Positions 1-9,769 of a stretch of DNA of 64,000 bases are shown here, piece by piece; the first letter of the stretch is position 1; each line of letters opens with the position of its first letter. Source of the stretch: an uncultured bacterium (lineage in GTDB: Bacteria > Planctomycetota > GCA-002687715); assembly GCA_902826835.1 (NCBI GenBank), contig CADEGH010000008.1, positions 116,404 through 180,403 on the forward strand, in the 5' to 3' direction. Under the pieces are notes generated by a model. The model did not search any database. It saw only the letters and a list, made by a program, of their open reading frames with translations, and was not told the origin of the DNA. A program made the position numbers and the translations under genes.

Positions 1-2
1 TC

Positions 3-965
3 TCGAGGAGAATCGTCGGTGCGTGGCGCGGATTGCGCGCGACAGACGCGGCGCGATTCCTCGGCCTGACCATGCCGCGCATCGTTGTCCGACGACCCCA
101 CGAGAAGGGGTACAGCTGCGTCAGTATGTCAAGGTGCGAGGACTGTCGAACCACCACGATGCTCGACGCCGCGTATGGATGTCGCACGTGCGCATCGAAA
201 AAGAGTCCAGCGGTCTACAGCCTGGGCTTCGCGTTTCGAGAGACAATCGAGCAGGACGCGGACCTCTTGACCGGATCGGCTGCGATCTGCCTGGCCTCCG
301 TGATCGCACGCTCCTTCACGAGTTCCGGCTGGTTTCAGGACACCCGCGGGGTGGTCGCGACTGATAATCGGCGGGATGCGCGAAAGCGCGGCGGTTGGGT
401 TCCTCCCTTGCTTCCGTGGGTCGATGACACGCGGGAGCCGGAGAGACTCCGGATCTCGACCGCCGAGTGCATCCTCGACGAAAATCAGGAAGCTGCGCTT
501 GCCTCCATGGGGTTCATTCCATTGGTCCAGACCACGAATAGCCATGCCGTAGTCTTCTACAGCCTCGCCACTGCCAAGGGGATTCGCAGAGCCTCGCCGC
601 GGTCCGATGTCCCTCCCGCTCTCTCCGACTCGCTTCACATGGTACTTTGCGGCTGCCGCTTCGCCCATTACATCAAGCGCATAGGACATCGACTTGTCGG
701 ATCGGGCAAACTCCGGGACGAGGTACGCCAAGAACTCCACCGATGGCTCGTGAAGTACACGAGTAGCGATCCCAACATCGCGGAAGAAGATCTCGCCAGG
801 ATGCCGCTCCGGGGATCAGAGGTCCAAATCTCTACGGATCCCGATTATCCGGACGAACTGGACGTGCGCATCACTCTCCAGATGCGGTCCCACCTCGACA
901 CGCTCTCCGCCAGCATCAAGATCGCGTCTCCCTTTCGTATTGCGAGGCCTAAAGATGCATCATGA
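3..965 (+). CDS. tssC: TssC (VipB-like) T6SS contractile sheath large subunit, 5' partial
   Basis: The frame is open to the left window edge, so the N-terminal part lies outside. The visible part matches the C-terminal half of TssC. It has an ARFLGLTMPRI segment like the family's 'ARFIGLTLPRVL' region, a GFIPLV motif, and the CRFAHYIK motif near residues 209-216 of the fragment. It ends in the typical 'SHLDTLSASIKI' strand. TssC pairs with TssB to form the contractile sheath around the Hcp tube. The stop overlaps the next start by 11 bases, which indicates an operon. One oddity is four cysteines at bases 135-146 and 180-191, in a CX2C-X11-CX2C arrangement. They fall where homologues usually carry an acidic Phe-rich loop. 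TssB and TssA are expected further left. Confidence 0.9.
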   Translation, partial: SRRIVGAWRGLRATDAARFLGLTMPRIVVRRPHEKGYSCVSMSRCEDCRTTTMLDAAYGCRTCASKKSPAVYSLGFAFRETIEQDADLLTGSAAICLASVIARSFTSSGWFQDTRGVVATDNRRDARKRGGWVPPLLPWVDDTREPERLRISTAECILDENQEAALASMGFIPLVQTTNSHAVVFYSLATAKGIRRASPRSDVPPALSDSLHMVLCGCRFAHYIKRIGHRLVGSGKLRDEVRQELHRWLVKYTSSDPNIAEEDLARMPLRGSEVQISTDPDYPDELDVRITLQMRSHLDTLSASIKIASPFRIARPKDAS

Positions 966-1761
966 TCCATCCTCGCTCCTTCGGGAAGGTCGTCTCGCGG
1001 AAGCGGTCCGCGAAGCAGCCGAACTCGTCCGCGATCGTCCGACTGATCTGACCGCTCGGAATCTGTATGTCCAACTCTTGCTCTTTGCCGGGGAGTACGA
1101 GAAGGCGTCGACACATCTGGCCGTATTGGCCTCCCGGGACTCCTCCCGAGCCGGTCTCTGGGCGACCTTCGGATCGGCGGCACGGGCATTGATCTCGAGG
1201 AACGAAGTGCTCGCGGGCCGCGCGCTGCCGGTTCTCCGTGAGGAACACGACCAGGACCTCCTCGAGACCCTGAGTCTCATTCGCCATCCTTCGATTGCGA
1301 GCTCCGGCGACTCGAATCCACTGGAGAAGGGCACGAGGGTTCCCCTACGCGCCACCGTCAACGGCGAGGAAACTCTCGACTTCCTCGACCTGGATGAGCG
1401 CTTCGAAAACACGCTGGAATTCATAACCCTTCAGGGTGCCTACTGCTGGATATCATGGCGCTCCGTTGCAACCCTGGAGTTCGAGCCTCCCGAGGACCAA
1501 TATGATCTCATCTGGAGGAAAGGACTCATGACTCCGCACCACGGGGAATCGGAGACCGTCCTGGTCCCTTGCCTCTATCCGACGTCGGAGACTGGGACGG
1601 ACGACTCGGTGCGACTGGGGCGTGCGACGCATTTTCAGCCGGTTAACGGCCATGAGTGCGGACGAGGACTGCGGGTGTTTTGGGATGGACAGAATGAGCT
1701 CACGATGCATGAATTGTCTCACTTCAGCGCCGGCCGAGCCACTGCGAGCCCGGCATCATAA
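955..1761 (+). CDS. tagJ: TagJ/ImpE-type T6SS accessory protein
   Basis: This 268-residue protein resembles the ImpE/SciE/TagJ family. It has an N-terminal TPR-like helical part (residues 1-110, starting with a 'LLREGRLAEAVREAAELVRDRP'-like repeat) and a C-terminal mixed domain with the family's 'Y.WI.W..V..LEFEPPE..YDLIW' pattern near residues 160-190. In other systems TagJ binds the TssB N-terminus and modulates ClpV-dependent sheath recycling. I chose the ATG at 955 because the longer reading adds only five unsupported residues and this ATG overlaps the end of tssC. Its place between tssC and tssE fits. There is no signal peptide, so it should be cytoplasmic. Confidence 0.85.
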   Translation: MHHDPSSLLREGRLAEAVREAAELVRDRPTDLTARNLYVQLLLFAGEYEKASTHLAVLASRDSSRAGLWATFGSAARALISRNEVLAGRALPVLREEHDQDLLETLSLIRHPSIASSGDSNPLEKGTRVPLRATVNGEETLDFLDLDERFENTLEFITLQGAYCWISWRSVATLEFEPPEDQYDLIWRKGLMTPHHGESETVLVPCLYPTSETGTDDSVRLGRATHFQPVNGHECGRGLRVFWDGQNELTMHELSHFSAGRATASPAS

Positions 1762-1772
1762 GGGGAGGGGCT

Positions 1773-2207
1773 GTGGCCGGAAGTCTCTTTGACCGCCTCC
1801 ATCAGGCTTCAGGACGAGATCGACCAGCGCGGGCATTCGGCGAAGACCCCCTGCTCCGGCGTCTCGAGACGATTTTGAATACTCGCCTCCGGCCAGAACT
1901 CATCGCGGAGCAGGTTCCCGGAGCAGTCGGCAGATCGGTGGTCGCGTTTGGAATCCCGGACCCCACGACAGTGGGACTACGAGGGCGCGAAGACGGAAAG
2001 GCGCTCGCGGAGCGCGTGTCACTCGCAATCGGAACTTTCGAACCCGGGGTCAAGGTCGTCTCGTGCACTCCCCAGGGTGGGAACGACGTCGGGGAGCTGT
2101 CTCTGCATATCGCTTTGGAGATCCCTCTGGGTGACGAACGAGATCTCGCATTGGCTACTTCCTTGGACATGGCTACGCGCCGCTTCGCACTGAGGAGGGT
2201 GACATGA
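1773..2207 (+). CDS. tssE: TssE, gp25-like T6SS baseplate protein
   Basis: A 144-residue GpW/gp25-type protein. The N-terminal SLFDRL motif, the 'LETILNTR' segment around residues 31-38 and the 'VVAFGIPD' segment around residues 56-63 match TssE. TssE is a wedge component of the T6SS baseplate with TssF, TssG and TssK. It starts at GTG 1773 behind a strong purine-rich ribosome site (AAGGGGAGGGG), 11 bases after tagJ ends. It overlaps tssF by an ATGA junction, so the two are probably translationally coupled. Length is typical for the family. Confidence 0.9.
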   Translation: MAGSLFDRLHQASGRDRPARAFGEDPLLRRLETILNTRLRPELIAEQVPGAVGRSVVAFGIPDPTTVGLRGREDGKALAERVSLAIGTFEPGVKVVSCTPQGGNDVGELSLHIALEIPLGDERDLALATSLDMATRRFALRRVT

Positions 2208-4117
2208 ATCCGAGGATGTTCAGAGCCTACGAGCGTGAGCTGGGGTACTTGGACGGAGAATTGCGGAAAGTCTTGGAACGCAGCCGCGATCCCGTTCTGC
2301 ATGAGATCACGACATCGAGCGGGGGGCGAATAGAAGACCCCTTCATGAAGCAGCTGCTGGACGGAGTAGCGTTGTTGAACGCCCGCACCGCGCTGCAGAT
2401 CGAGGATGCGGAGTCCCGCTCCACCGAGGACTTGCTGCAGTACTTACTGCCGCACGCTACGGCCGGCTTGCCTTCTTGCGCGATCGTGCAGTTCTCCGAT
2501 TCGATGGGGAGTCCGCAACGCACGACTCCGATCCGACTCCCCGCGCATCAAACTATTCTCGAAACGGATTGGATTCCTGTCCCGGTCACCAACGATCCCA
2601 ATCGCCGGGAGAAGGCCCAGTTTCGAACTTGCTTTGACGTCGACGTGTGGCCAGTGGAGGTGAAGCGAGCCGGGTTGAGACCCGCGACCAAGCCGACGCT
2701 CGATCTCGCCCCCGCCGTCAAGATACCGAGTGAGTTCTTCCTTGACCTGCAGTGCATTGGCGGACGCAACACGTTTTCCGCCCTTCAAGGCCTCCGGCAT
2801 CTCGACTTCCACGTCGGAGATCCGAACTCCACGACGCTTTACGCGGCACTCGTCGACAGCAAGGCCGTGCTGATCGAAGCGCCCCCCTCGCCGGAGAGTC
2901 CGGAAGGAGTGCGAATCCCGGTGGTCGTTGAGCCGCTGGGGCTGGATTACGGCATGGGGGTGATTCCGTCGAAGCACCGCGCACACCACGGCTACCGCCT
3001 GCTCGCGGAGCACCATCATTTTCCGCAAAAGTTCCACTTTCTTCGATTGCATTTACCCCTCGAAGCGCTCGCCGGTGTCGGCAACTCGGCCCGCATCGTC
3101 TTCGGCATCGACAGCCGCTTCCACAACGAGATCGGGCATGAGATTTCCGGGGTCGATTCGCTCGGGCGCGTGCGCCTGAATTGTACGCCCGTCGTCAACT
3201 TGTTCACTCTGCAGCCCACGGTAACCAGGGTCCACCTCACTCCCGACGCGGAAGAGCACTTGGTTATCCCGGATCCCGTTCGAGGTGATTGTCTCGAAGT
3301 CTATTCCATCGACAATGTGCGCTTCGTCGCCGATGACGGCACAGTGAAGGGAGAGCTCCGGCCGCACCAGGAGGTCTGGGACGCGCCGGGGGCGATAGGG
3401 CGGTACTGCGTGCACCGCCGACTCCGCCACCCCAGTCAGCCTTCGGAAGTGTTTTTGTCGGCTTCGCAGCTCGACCCTCGGACCCTATCAGGGAGTCCAT
3501 CTCTCGAGCTCACCGTGACCTGCAGCAGTGGAAATTTGATCCAAGCCATGATTGGTGGGAGCACTGGGGGCAAGCTCCGGCAGAAGGGCACACCCGCGGG
3601 TCACGTCGCCACGATACTGGCGGGGCCGTTCCTTCCACTTCGACCCAACCCCGCGCCCGGCCGCTCCACGAGCCTGCTGGCTCACGTTTTGGGATCGAGG
3701 CTGCCGATTCTGTCGGACTCGAGCCCGAAGGCTCTCATGGAGGCACTCCTGATCTACTCGGCTGCCGACTGGGGGTCGGGCCCCGACGATGGTGGCCCAC
3801 GCCAGGGTCTCTTGCAGCGACGCGCGGTGAACGCGATTGAGCGGGTGTCGGGCAAACCGGCCACCGCACGACTCCCCATTGAGCCGGACAGCAAGTATGC
3901 TCCGCGCATCCTGGTCAGGGGAACCCAGGTCACGATCAGTGTCAAAGTCGGATCGGTGCCATTGGGTGCGTTCTACTTGATGGGTCAAGTCCTCAGCCGC
4001 TTCTTCGCAGAGATCACTCCCGTCAACTCCTTCGTAAAGCTGACCATAGGATCGACCGACGATGGCCGAGTTATCTTTGATTTTCCCCCGAGGTCCGGCC
4101 AGGAGGCGCTGGCATGA
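2204..4117 (+). CDS. tssF: TssF (ImpG/VasA) T6SS baseplate protein
   Basis: This 637-residue protein begins 'YERELGYLDGEL' and carries 'DPFMKQLLDGVALLNAR' near residues 45-60, followed by 'LLQYLLPHATAGLPS'. These are hallmarks of TssF, whose N-terminus reads as Y-x-x-EL followed by a DP-x-VERLLEGFAFL-like helix. The C-terminal region has the 'GAFYLMGQVLSRFFAEITPVNSFVKL' block conserved in the family. TssF forms the baseplate wedge with TssG and contacts TssK. The start and stop overlap tssE and tssG by four bases each. Length is ordinary and no truncation is seen. Confidence 0.92.
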   Translation: MNPRMFRAYERELGYLDGELRKVLERSRDPVLHEITTSSGGRIEDPFMKQLLDGVALLNARTALQIEDAESRSTEDLLQYLLPHATAGLPSCAIVQFSDSMGSPQRTTPIRLPAHQTILETDWIPVPVTNDPNRREKAQFRTCFDVDVWPVEVKRAGLRPATKPTLDLAPAVKIPSEFFLDLQCIGGRNTFSALQGLRHLDFHVGDPNSTTLYAALVDSKAVLIEAPPSPESPEGVRIPVVVEPLGLDYGMGVIPSKHRAHHGYRLLAEHHHFPQKFHFLRLHLPLEALAGVGNSARIVFGIDSRFHNEIGHEISGVDSLGRVRLNCTPVVNLFTLQPTVTRVHLTPDAEEHLVIPDPVRGDCLEVYSIDNVRFVADDGTVKGELRPHQEVWDAPGAIGRYCVHRRLRHPSQPSEVFLSASQLDPRTLSGSPSLELTVTCSSGNLIQAMIGGSTGGKLRQKGTPAGHVATILAGPFLPLRPNPAPGRSTSLLAHVLGSRLPILSDSSPKALMEALLIYSAADWGSGPDDGGPRQGLLQRRAVNAIERVSGKPATARLPIEPDSKYAPRILVRGTQVTISVKVGSVPLGAFYLMGQVLSRFFAEITPVNSFVKLTIGSTDDGRVIFDFPPRSGQEALA

Positions 4118-5223
4118 GGGGGGAGCGGCTTGGCGACGGCCGATCCTCTCTCTTCGCGATGATCCAGCGCTGCATCCGAGACATGGCCGCCGCTTCCACG
4201 GATGTGTCCGAGTCGCGGCAGGTCAACTCGACGATCGACCTGAGAGGGCGAGCCTCATTGCGGTTGGAGTGGGATGATACCCATCGGGAAGGTCGCCCGG
4301 ACTTGAGCGGCTGGAGTGTTGCCTCCACCAGCCACGGTCTGAGCGGGTTGTTCGGTCCCCTTCCTCCTTATGTCGCCACAGCGTTGCGGGCTGACGAACG
4401 AGCCGGAGTCTCGATTCTGCGTGATCTCCTTGCGGTGTTCGAGAACCGGCACTTGTGGTTCCTGTACCGTGCCTGGTTGATTTCCCAGCCGTGCCGCCTC
4501 GTGGAGGCCCGGCGGGTTGATCCGTCCTTCGGTACCGAGATCGGCCGCAAGCTCGTCCATGGCGCGTATCTGGGCCTCGGGGAAGCGGTCACCAATGACC
4601 TTCCGAGCTGCACTCTCGAATGGATGCTGGGCGGTCTGCCGATCCTTATCCGACGGCGTGTGTCCGCTGGGGTCGTGGAGGAAGTTTTGAGTCGGGCGCT
4701 TCGATGTTCCGTGCGGGTGGAGCAGTTCGTTCCGATCGTTTTGGAAATGAACGAAGAGTCCGTTTCCCGCATCGGCAAGACCGCGAGTCACTTGGGAGCA
4801 GACATGATGCTCGGCCGGCGAACGGTAGACCATCAGAGTGCCATGAGACTCGTGATCGGACCGCTCGATTGGCACAGCTTCGCAAAGCTCCAAGACCTCG
4901 GATCGAGTGAGCCGGGGTCGGACTCGACGGTAGCGGGGATTCGCCGACTTCTCGGCCGACTCGCGGAGGGGAGTATGGAAATTCGCGTCCAGTTGATCTT
5001 GCGGAAAGAGGATATCCCCGAAGCGAAGCTAGGCGGAGCGTCCCCGAGTCTGCCGCTCGATCAGCGCGATGGACGCCTGGGACGATCCGTTTGGGCCCGC
5101 GCTGCCAAGCCTCGGCACGACTTTGTCGCCCCGGATTTCCCGGTCGCCGTCGAGCGAGACTTCACCCCGGTCGGACTCGGGACGACCGGCTTCTCGAACG
5201 CAGTGAAAACGAAATCACCATGA
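4114..5223 (+). CDS. tssG: TssG (ImpH/VasB) T6SS baseplate protein
   Basis: A 369-residue protein with the TssG order of motifs. It has an early 'LRLEW' strand, a 'GLSGLFGPLPPYV' loop near residues 72-84, an 'F..RHLWFLYRAW' helix around residues 110-122, and the internal 'GR.L..G.YLG' segments. TssG pairs with TssF in the baseplate wedge. It sits in its usual place directly after tssF and before clpV, with ATGA overlaps on both sides. The C-terminal tail is about 25 residues, basic and Pro/Gly-rich, and less conserved in appearance. Confidence 0.9.
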   Translation: MRGERLGDGRSSLFAMIQRCIRDMAAASTDVSESRQVNSTIDLRGRASLRLEWDDTHREGRPDLSGWSVASTSHGLSGLFGPLPPYVATALRADERAGVSILRDLLAVFENRHLWFLYRAWLISQPCRLVEARRVDPSFGTEIGRKLVHGAYLGLGEAVTNDLPSCTLEWMLGGLPILIRRRVSAGVVEEVLSRALRCSVRVEQFVPIVLEMNEESVSRIGKTASHLGADMMLGRRTVDHQSAMRLVIGPLDWHSFAKLQDLGSSEPGSDSTVAGIRRLLGRLAEGSMEIRVQLILRKEDIPEAKLGGASPSLPLDQRDGRLGRSVWARAAKPRHDFVAPDFPVAVERDFTPVGLGTTGFSNAVKTKSP

Positions 5224-7874
5224 CGGATGCACCTACCTTCGCGAAATTAGTCGACAAATTGACCCCGACCGCACGTGCCGGTCTGGAGGCGGCCGTGGCC
5301 TACTGCTCGGCGCGCACGCATTACAACGTCGAAATCGAACATTGGCTTCTCAAGTTGATGGACTCGGTGGATATCGACCTCACGCGGTTGCTCCGCTACT
5401 ACGAGGTGAAAACGGAAGACCTGAGGCAGAGCCTCCACAATCAGCTGGATCGCGTGAAGAGCGGATCCTCTCGTAGTCCTGGATTCTCGAGCGACCTCAT
5501 CCATCTCATGGAGCAGGCGTGGAACGAAGCCAGCTTGCACTTGGATGCTAGGCAGATCGGCTCCGGGCATCTCCTGTTCGGTCTGCTTGAAGAAGGGCGC
5601 AGGAACGTCCCTGCGGAGCTGGCCAGAGTGCGAATCGAGGTCTTGCGACGTGAATATCGCGATATCGTCGAGGGAGGATCGGAATCCGGGAGTGAGGTAC
5701 GGGGAGAGGGAGGGGCGGCGCGAGCGGAGGAGGCGCCCGAAGAGGATGTGGACGAGAGCGCTGGTCCACTGGTCAGATTCTCCATCGATCTCACCGCAGC
5801 GGCTCGGGCGGGGAAGCTCGAGCACGCAATCGGTCGTGAGTCGGAAATTCGGCAGCTCGTCGATGTGCTCCTACGGCGCAAGCAGAACAATCCTCTGCTG
5901 GCGGGCGAGGCGGGCGTTGGAAAGACCGCCATCGTCGAGGGGCTGGCGATGCGCGTGGCGGCCGGTGAAGTGCCTGACCCCCTGAAGAACGTCGTCATTC
6001 GTACGCTCGATCTCGCCCTCCTTCAGGCGGGCGCCGGAGTCCGCGGCGAGTTCGAAAGCCGCCTGAAGGGAGTCATCGACGAGGTCAAGAAGTCGAGGGT
6101 TCCGATCATTCTCTTCATCGACGAGGTTCATGGCATTGTGGGGGCGGGGGGCGCCGCCGGTCAAGGCGATGCCGCCAATCTCCTTAAGCCGGCCTTGGCG
6201 CGCGGCGAGCTCCGTACCATCGGGGCCACCACCTGGGCCGAGTACAAAAAGTACTTCGAGAAGGACGCGGCGTTGGCGAGACGATTTCAGGTCATCAAGA
6301 TCGACGAGCCTGATGAGGAGCGGTGCATCAGCATTCTGCGCGGGCTTGCTCCGAGACTCGAATCCCACCATGGCGTAGTGATAACGGAGGAGGCGCTCGT
6401 CGAAGCCGCCCGATCTTCCGAGCGCTACCTGACGGAGAGGCAGCTTCCTGACAAGGCGATCAGTGTGCTGGACACCGCCTGTGCGAAGACTGCGATGAGC
6501 CGGGCCACCGAACCGCCGCAGCTTGAAAATCTGCGGCGGGAGATCGTACTGTCGGAGACTGCTCTCGTTCGACTGCGTCAGGAAGAGACGTACGGATACG
6601 ACCATCGCCAGACCAGGCACGATTTGGAGGTGCGCCTCGCTGGACTGCGGGCGAGTGCAGCCTCCCTTGAGGCTCGTTGGCAGGAGGAGGTCGAACTGGT
6701 TCGTCGACTCGACGAGATCACGCTGGCGTCACTTCCAGACTCGAGTGCGGGGGACGTCGAGGCTCCGAGTCCAAATGGCGAGAGAAAACACTCGGACCCG
6801 GAACTCATCGGGAAGTTGCGCGTGGACCTCCAGCGGCGACAGGGAGACGAACCCCTAGTCCGCTGGCAAGTCGACCGATGCACGGTCGCGGGCGTCGTTT
6901 CCGACTGGACTGGTATTCCCTTGAGTCGGGTGCTCATGAGCCAATCGGGCGTCTTTCTCGGACTTGAGGAGGGGCTGCGCGCACGCATCATCGGTCAGGA
7001 CTACGCCGTGCGTGAGATTGCGAGAAGGCTGGTGACGGCGCGCTCCGGACTCTCGGATCCCAAGAAGCCGCTGGGGGTGTTTCTCCTCGACGGCCCATCC
7101 GGAGTCGGCAAAACGGAGACCGCCTATGCGTTGGCGGAACTCCTGTTCGGAGGGGCGCACGCGCTCACCTGCATCAGCATGTCGGAGTTCAAGGAGGAGC
7201 ACAAAGTCTCGCTCCTCGTGGGTTCTCCCCCCGGCTACGTGGGCTATGGGGAAGGGGGAGTGCTCACCGAGGCGGTGCGCCGCCGCCCGTTCAGCGTCGT
7301 GCTTTTGGACGAAGTCGAGAAGGCGCATCCCGGAGTCCAGGATGTCTTTCTTCAGATGTTCGATCGCGGAATCCTGCGGGATGGAGAAGGGCGCGATGTG
7401 GACTTTCGCAACAGCGTCATCGTGCTGACTTCGAACGCCGGCAGTGCGATCGTGAATGGCCTCTGCTCCGATCCCGACACTCGTCCGGATGGTTCCGCGC
7501 TGGCAAACGCAGTCGAAGAATCCCACCTCGAGTCCGGAATCTTCAAGGCACCCTTCCTCGGGCGCGTGAATTTGATCCCCTACCTTCCCCTGGATGAATC
7601 CCGGATTCGCCTCATTTGCCGACAGAAGCTGGACGCGGTCGCACGCCGGCTCCATGACGTTCACCGCGCCAGTCTCGTCTACGACGACTCCGTCCTCTCC
7701 GCCCTCGCTTCCCGCTGTGCATCCTCACCCCTCGGCGCTCGCCTCCTCGACCGCCTCATCGATCTCGAAGTCGCCACCCCCCTGTCCAAAGCCCTCCTCT
7801 CCATCCCCGATCCCACCTCCGCTCCCCCGACCTTCAACCTCTCGCTGCGCGACTCCGCTCTCCACCTGACTTGA
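5220..7874 (+). CDS. tssH: TssH/ClpV, AAA+ ATPase that recycles the T6SS sheath
   Basis: This 884-residue Hsp100-type ATPase disassembles the contracted TssB/TssC sheath. It has an N-terminal Clp repeat domain (about residues 10-150), a first AAA+ module with Walker A GEAGVGKT at about 229-236 and Walker B LFIDEVHG at about 300, a middle region, and a second AAA+ module with GPSGVGKT at about 625-632 and Walker [13 protein letters not shown]. The [12 protein letters not shown] pore-loop motif is present. The '[12 protein letters not shown]' helix is typical of ClpV rather than ClpB. A longer reading from 5091 is possible, but ATG 5220 makes an ATGA overlap with tssG. The last ~200 coding bases are strikingly pyrimidine-rich. 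Confidence 0.93.
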   Translation: MTDAPTFAKLVDKLTPTARAGLEAAVAYCSARTHYNVEIEHWLLKLMDSVDIDLTRLLRYYEVKTEDLRQSLHNQLDRVKSGSSRSPGFSSDLIHLMEQAWNEASLHLDARQIGSGHLLFGLLEEGRRNVPAELARVRIEVLRREYRDIVEGGSESGSEVRGEGGAARAEEAPEEDVDESAGPLVRFSIDLTAAARAGKLEHAIGRESEIRQLVDVLLRRKQNNPLLAGEAGVGKTAIVEGLAMRVAAGEVPDPLKNVVIRTLDLALLQAGAGVRGEFESRLKGVIDEVKKSRVPIILFIDEVHGIVGAGGAAGQGDAANLLKPALARGELRTIGATTWAEYKKYFEKDAALARRFQVIKIDEPDEERCISILRGLAPRLESHHGVVITEEALVEAARSSERYLTERQLPDKAISVLDTACAKTAMSRATEPPQLENLRREIVLSETALVRLRQEETYGYDHRQTRHDLEVRLAGLRASAASLEARWQEEVELVRRLDEITLASLPDSSAGDVEAPSPNGERKHSDPELIGKLRVDLQRRQGDEPLVRWQVDRCTVAGVVSDWTGIPLSRVLMSQSGVFLGLEEGLRARIIGQDYAVREIARRLVTARSGLSDPKKPLGVFLLDGPSGVGKTETAYALAELLFGGAHALTCISMSEFKEEHKVSLLVGSPPGYVGYGEGGVLTEAVRRRPFSVVLLDEVEKAHPGVQDVFLQMFDRGILRDGEGRDVDFRNSVIVLTSNAGSAIVNGLCSDPDTRPDGSALANAVEESHLESGIFKAPFLGRVNLIPYLPLDESRIRLICRQKLDAVARRLHDVHRASLVYDDSVLSALASRCASSPLGARLLDRLIDLEVATPLSKALLSIPDPTSAPPTFNLSLRDSALHLT

Positions 7875-8224
7875 ATGGAAATCAGTCGGCCACTCCCATC
7901 AACCTCTGCGCAAAAAACAAGCTGCCCTGCCCGTCATCCATCGCCTTACCCTCGGCAGCGTTCGTTTGAGGCCGCCCCCCGTGTGCTGCGGGCCCTGAGT
8001 CAGGGCTAGGAGCTACCATCTTTCAGGTTCATCGCTCATCCATTCCCGGCTTTCGGCTGCTCCAAGAGGTCTTGACCTCCTCCCCTCTGCTCTGCCTACG
8101 CGAAGGTGAAATCACCTCGATAAGCACGGCAGACATCTCGATCACGGGTGGAGGAAAACTCTTGACCGCCGCCGACCGCGCGCCTACGCTATGGGCCAAG
8201 GTTTTGGAAAACTGAGGAGCGTTC
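7875..8224 (+). promoter_or_regulatory. Intergenic control region between clpV and the accessory operon
   Basis: I see no convincing gene in these 350 bases. Several signals are visible. A perfect 15-base palindrome, GCCCTGAGTCAGGGC, lies at 7992-8006. A second dyad, AGGTGA-AA-TCACCT, lies at 8104-8117. A sigma70-like promoter follows, with TTGACC at 8162-8167, a 17-base spacer and TACGCT at 8185-8190, 35 bases before the DUF6484 start. A weaker look-alike with the same boxes and a 19-base spacer lies about 90 bases upstream. No U-run follows the first palindrome, so it is not an obvious intrinsic terminator. The dyads could be operators for expression of the effector operon; that is inference. 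Confidence 0.5.
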
Positions 8225-8716
8225 ATGCTTACACACGGCCGGAAGAAGACGGTCCCGCGGACGGTCGCGCCTACCCGACCCTCGACCCACAAGGTCGAGG
8301 CTGCCGGCCCGACGACCATCGAGCGTGCCCCGGATGGTCTAGTCCTAGGTCGATTGACCGGCTTTGCCGACGGCCTCCCGTTGATCCTGTTGCCGGGAAA
8401 GCGGCAACCGATAGCCGCTTCCACCACCGGAACCGTGTCCGAGACCCATATCGATAAGCTGGTCGCCGTGATGTTTATCGAGTCCGATCTCGCCAAGCCG
8501 GTCGTCGTCGGTGCGATCGTCGCCATGCCCGAGAGCGAAACCGCAGGCGCTCCCCAGCGCATGGAGCTGGCGGCGACGAGCGAACTCGTACTCAAGTGCG
8601 GGCCCGCGACGCTCCGCTTGCTGGCCGATGGCACCGCTGTCCTGCGCGGAGTCAACGTGGTAACCCGAGCCTCCGCAACCAACCGGATCCGCGGCGGAAA
8701 CGTTCAGATCAACTAA
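8225..8716 (+). CDS. DUF6484 domain T6SS-associated protein
   Basis: This 163-residue protein has a disordered, basic and proline-rich N-terminus of about 30 residues. Around residues 39-100 comes a small beta-rich domain ('GLVLGRLTGF', 'VVVGAIV') of the DUF6484 type, a domain found beside T6SS DUF2169 and PAAR-like genes. The tail 'LKCGPATLRLLADGTAVLRGVNVVTRA' resembles the beta-prism/gp5-like repeats found at VgrG and PAAR-adaptor tips. It starts at ATG 8225 with GGAG just upstream and heads the accessory operon. Function is not proven; a role in loading effectors on the spike is inferred from context. Confidence 0.75.
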   Translation: MLTHGRKKTVPRTVAPTRPSTHKVEAAGPTTIERAPDGLVLGRLTGFADGLPLILLPGKRQPIAASTTGTVSETHIDKLVAVMFIESDLAKPVVVGAIVAMPESETAGAPQRMELAATSELVLKCGPATLRLLADGTAVLRGVNVVTRASATNRIRGGNVQIN

Positions 8717-8728
8717 CCGGTTCGCGCC

Positions 8729-9769
8729 ATGTGGGCTATTGCCAACCTAACTCCATTCGCTGCCGACCGATCTTTCGTCCGGGATCGGAATGGAGCGGAA
8801 ATCTGGATCGTGGCCGTTCGCGGAACGTTCGACATCCTCCCCGACGGCCGAGTGGAGATCGCAAAGGAACAGGTGCCCGTTGCTCTCGCGCCGGAGTGGA
8901 CGGGGGAGCCGGGTAAGTCGTCCCTCCGCTGGGATACGGATCTCATCAGGACCAAGCCCGGCACCGACGTCATTGTGAATGGGGCGGCGCACGCTCAGGG
9001 CGGGCGCCTCGCCACTCGTGTCGAAGTCGCGTTCAGCGTCGGTGCGCTGACCAAGAATCTGATGGTGAGCGGAGATCGGGAGTATCGCGACGGACTGTTG
9101 ACCAGAAAGCCGACGGACCCGAAGCCGTTCGAGACGATGCCGATCACCTACGAACGCGCTCACGGCGGCCAAGTGTTCGACTCGAAAACCAACGCGCTTC
9201 TCAAGCAGCTCGATACTAATCCCATCGGCTGCGGCCTGCGGCGCAACGTCGGGGATCGTTACCCGAACCTCGAGAGCCCCCCGCAAGCATCCGGCGCCCT
9301 GGGCACTCCGGCGGGTTTCGGAGCGATTCCCGCGCACTGGAAGCCGCGTGTGAGCTTCGCGGGAACCTACGACAAGCACTGGGAACAGACTCGCCAACCA
9401 CTCGTCCCCGAGGACTTCAACGATGAGTACTTCTACTCGGCACCTCCGGATCAACGCGTACCCGGCTTCCTGAGTGGTGGCGAGCCGGTAACTCTGACCA
9501 ACCTAAGCCCGGAAGGGGTGATGCGTTTTTGTCTGCCGCGGATTCGTCTCGGATTCGCGACCAACATCGACGGTGGTACGACCCACCATCGAGCCGAGCT
9601 GCACACCGTCATTCTCGAACCGAGTGATAGGAGACTGATCATGGTTTGGCACACGGCATTGCCGTGCCACCATACCCTTTACACCCTACAGCGCACTACG
9701 GTCATCCAGAAGGAACGGCAGGAGACGGATGGGGTTCCGGTGGGCGGCGCCGGAAGAGAGCAGCCATGA
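8729..9769 (+). CDS. DUF2169 family T6SS effector-adaptor-like protein
   Basis: A 346-residue cytoplasmic protein with the DUF2169 order of motifs: an N-terminal 'NLTPFAADRSFVRDRNGAE' strand pair, 'VAVRGTFDI', a 'DTDLIRTKPGTDVIVNG' segment near residues 70-87, the 'FETMPITYERAHGG' block, and 'NP.G.G......G...PN.E'. DUF2169 genes occur next to DUF4150/PAAR-like effectors, and related proteins are thought to help load them. It starts 12 bases after DUF6484 and overlaps the next gene by ATGA. That places it in the effector operon and supports an adaptor or chaperone role for the downstream toxin. Confidence 0.85.
   Translation: MWAIANLTPFAADRSFVRDRNGAEIWIVAVRGTFDILPDGRVEIAKEQVPVALAPEWTGEPGKSSLRWDTDLIRTKPGTDVIVNGAAHAQGGRLATRVEVAFSVGALTKNLMVSGDREYRDGLLTRKPTDPKPFETMPITYERAHGGQVFDSKTNALLKQLDTNPIGCGLRRNVGDRYPNLESPPQASGALGTPAGFGAIPAHWKPRVSFAGTYDKHWEQTRQPLVPEDFNDEYFYSAPPDQRVPGFLSGGEPVTLTNLSPEGVMRFCLPRIRLGFATNIDGGTTHHRAELHTVILEPSDRRLIMVWHTALPCHHTLYTLQRTTVIQKERQETDGVPVGGAGREQP

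Noticed and set aside
7875..8224. Palindrome GCCCTGAGTCAGGGC as an intrinsic terminator for clpV
   Set aside because: The hairpin loop would be only one base and no U-run follows, so an operator or chance dyad is more likely.
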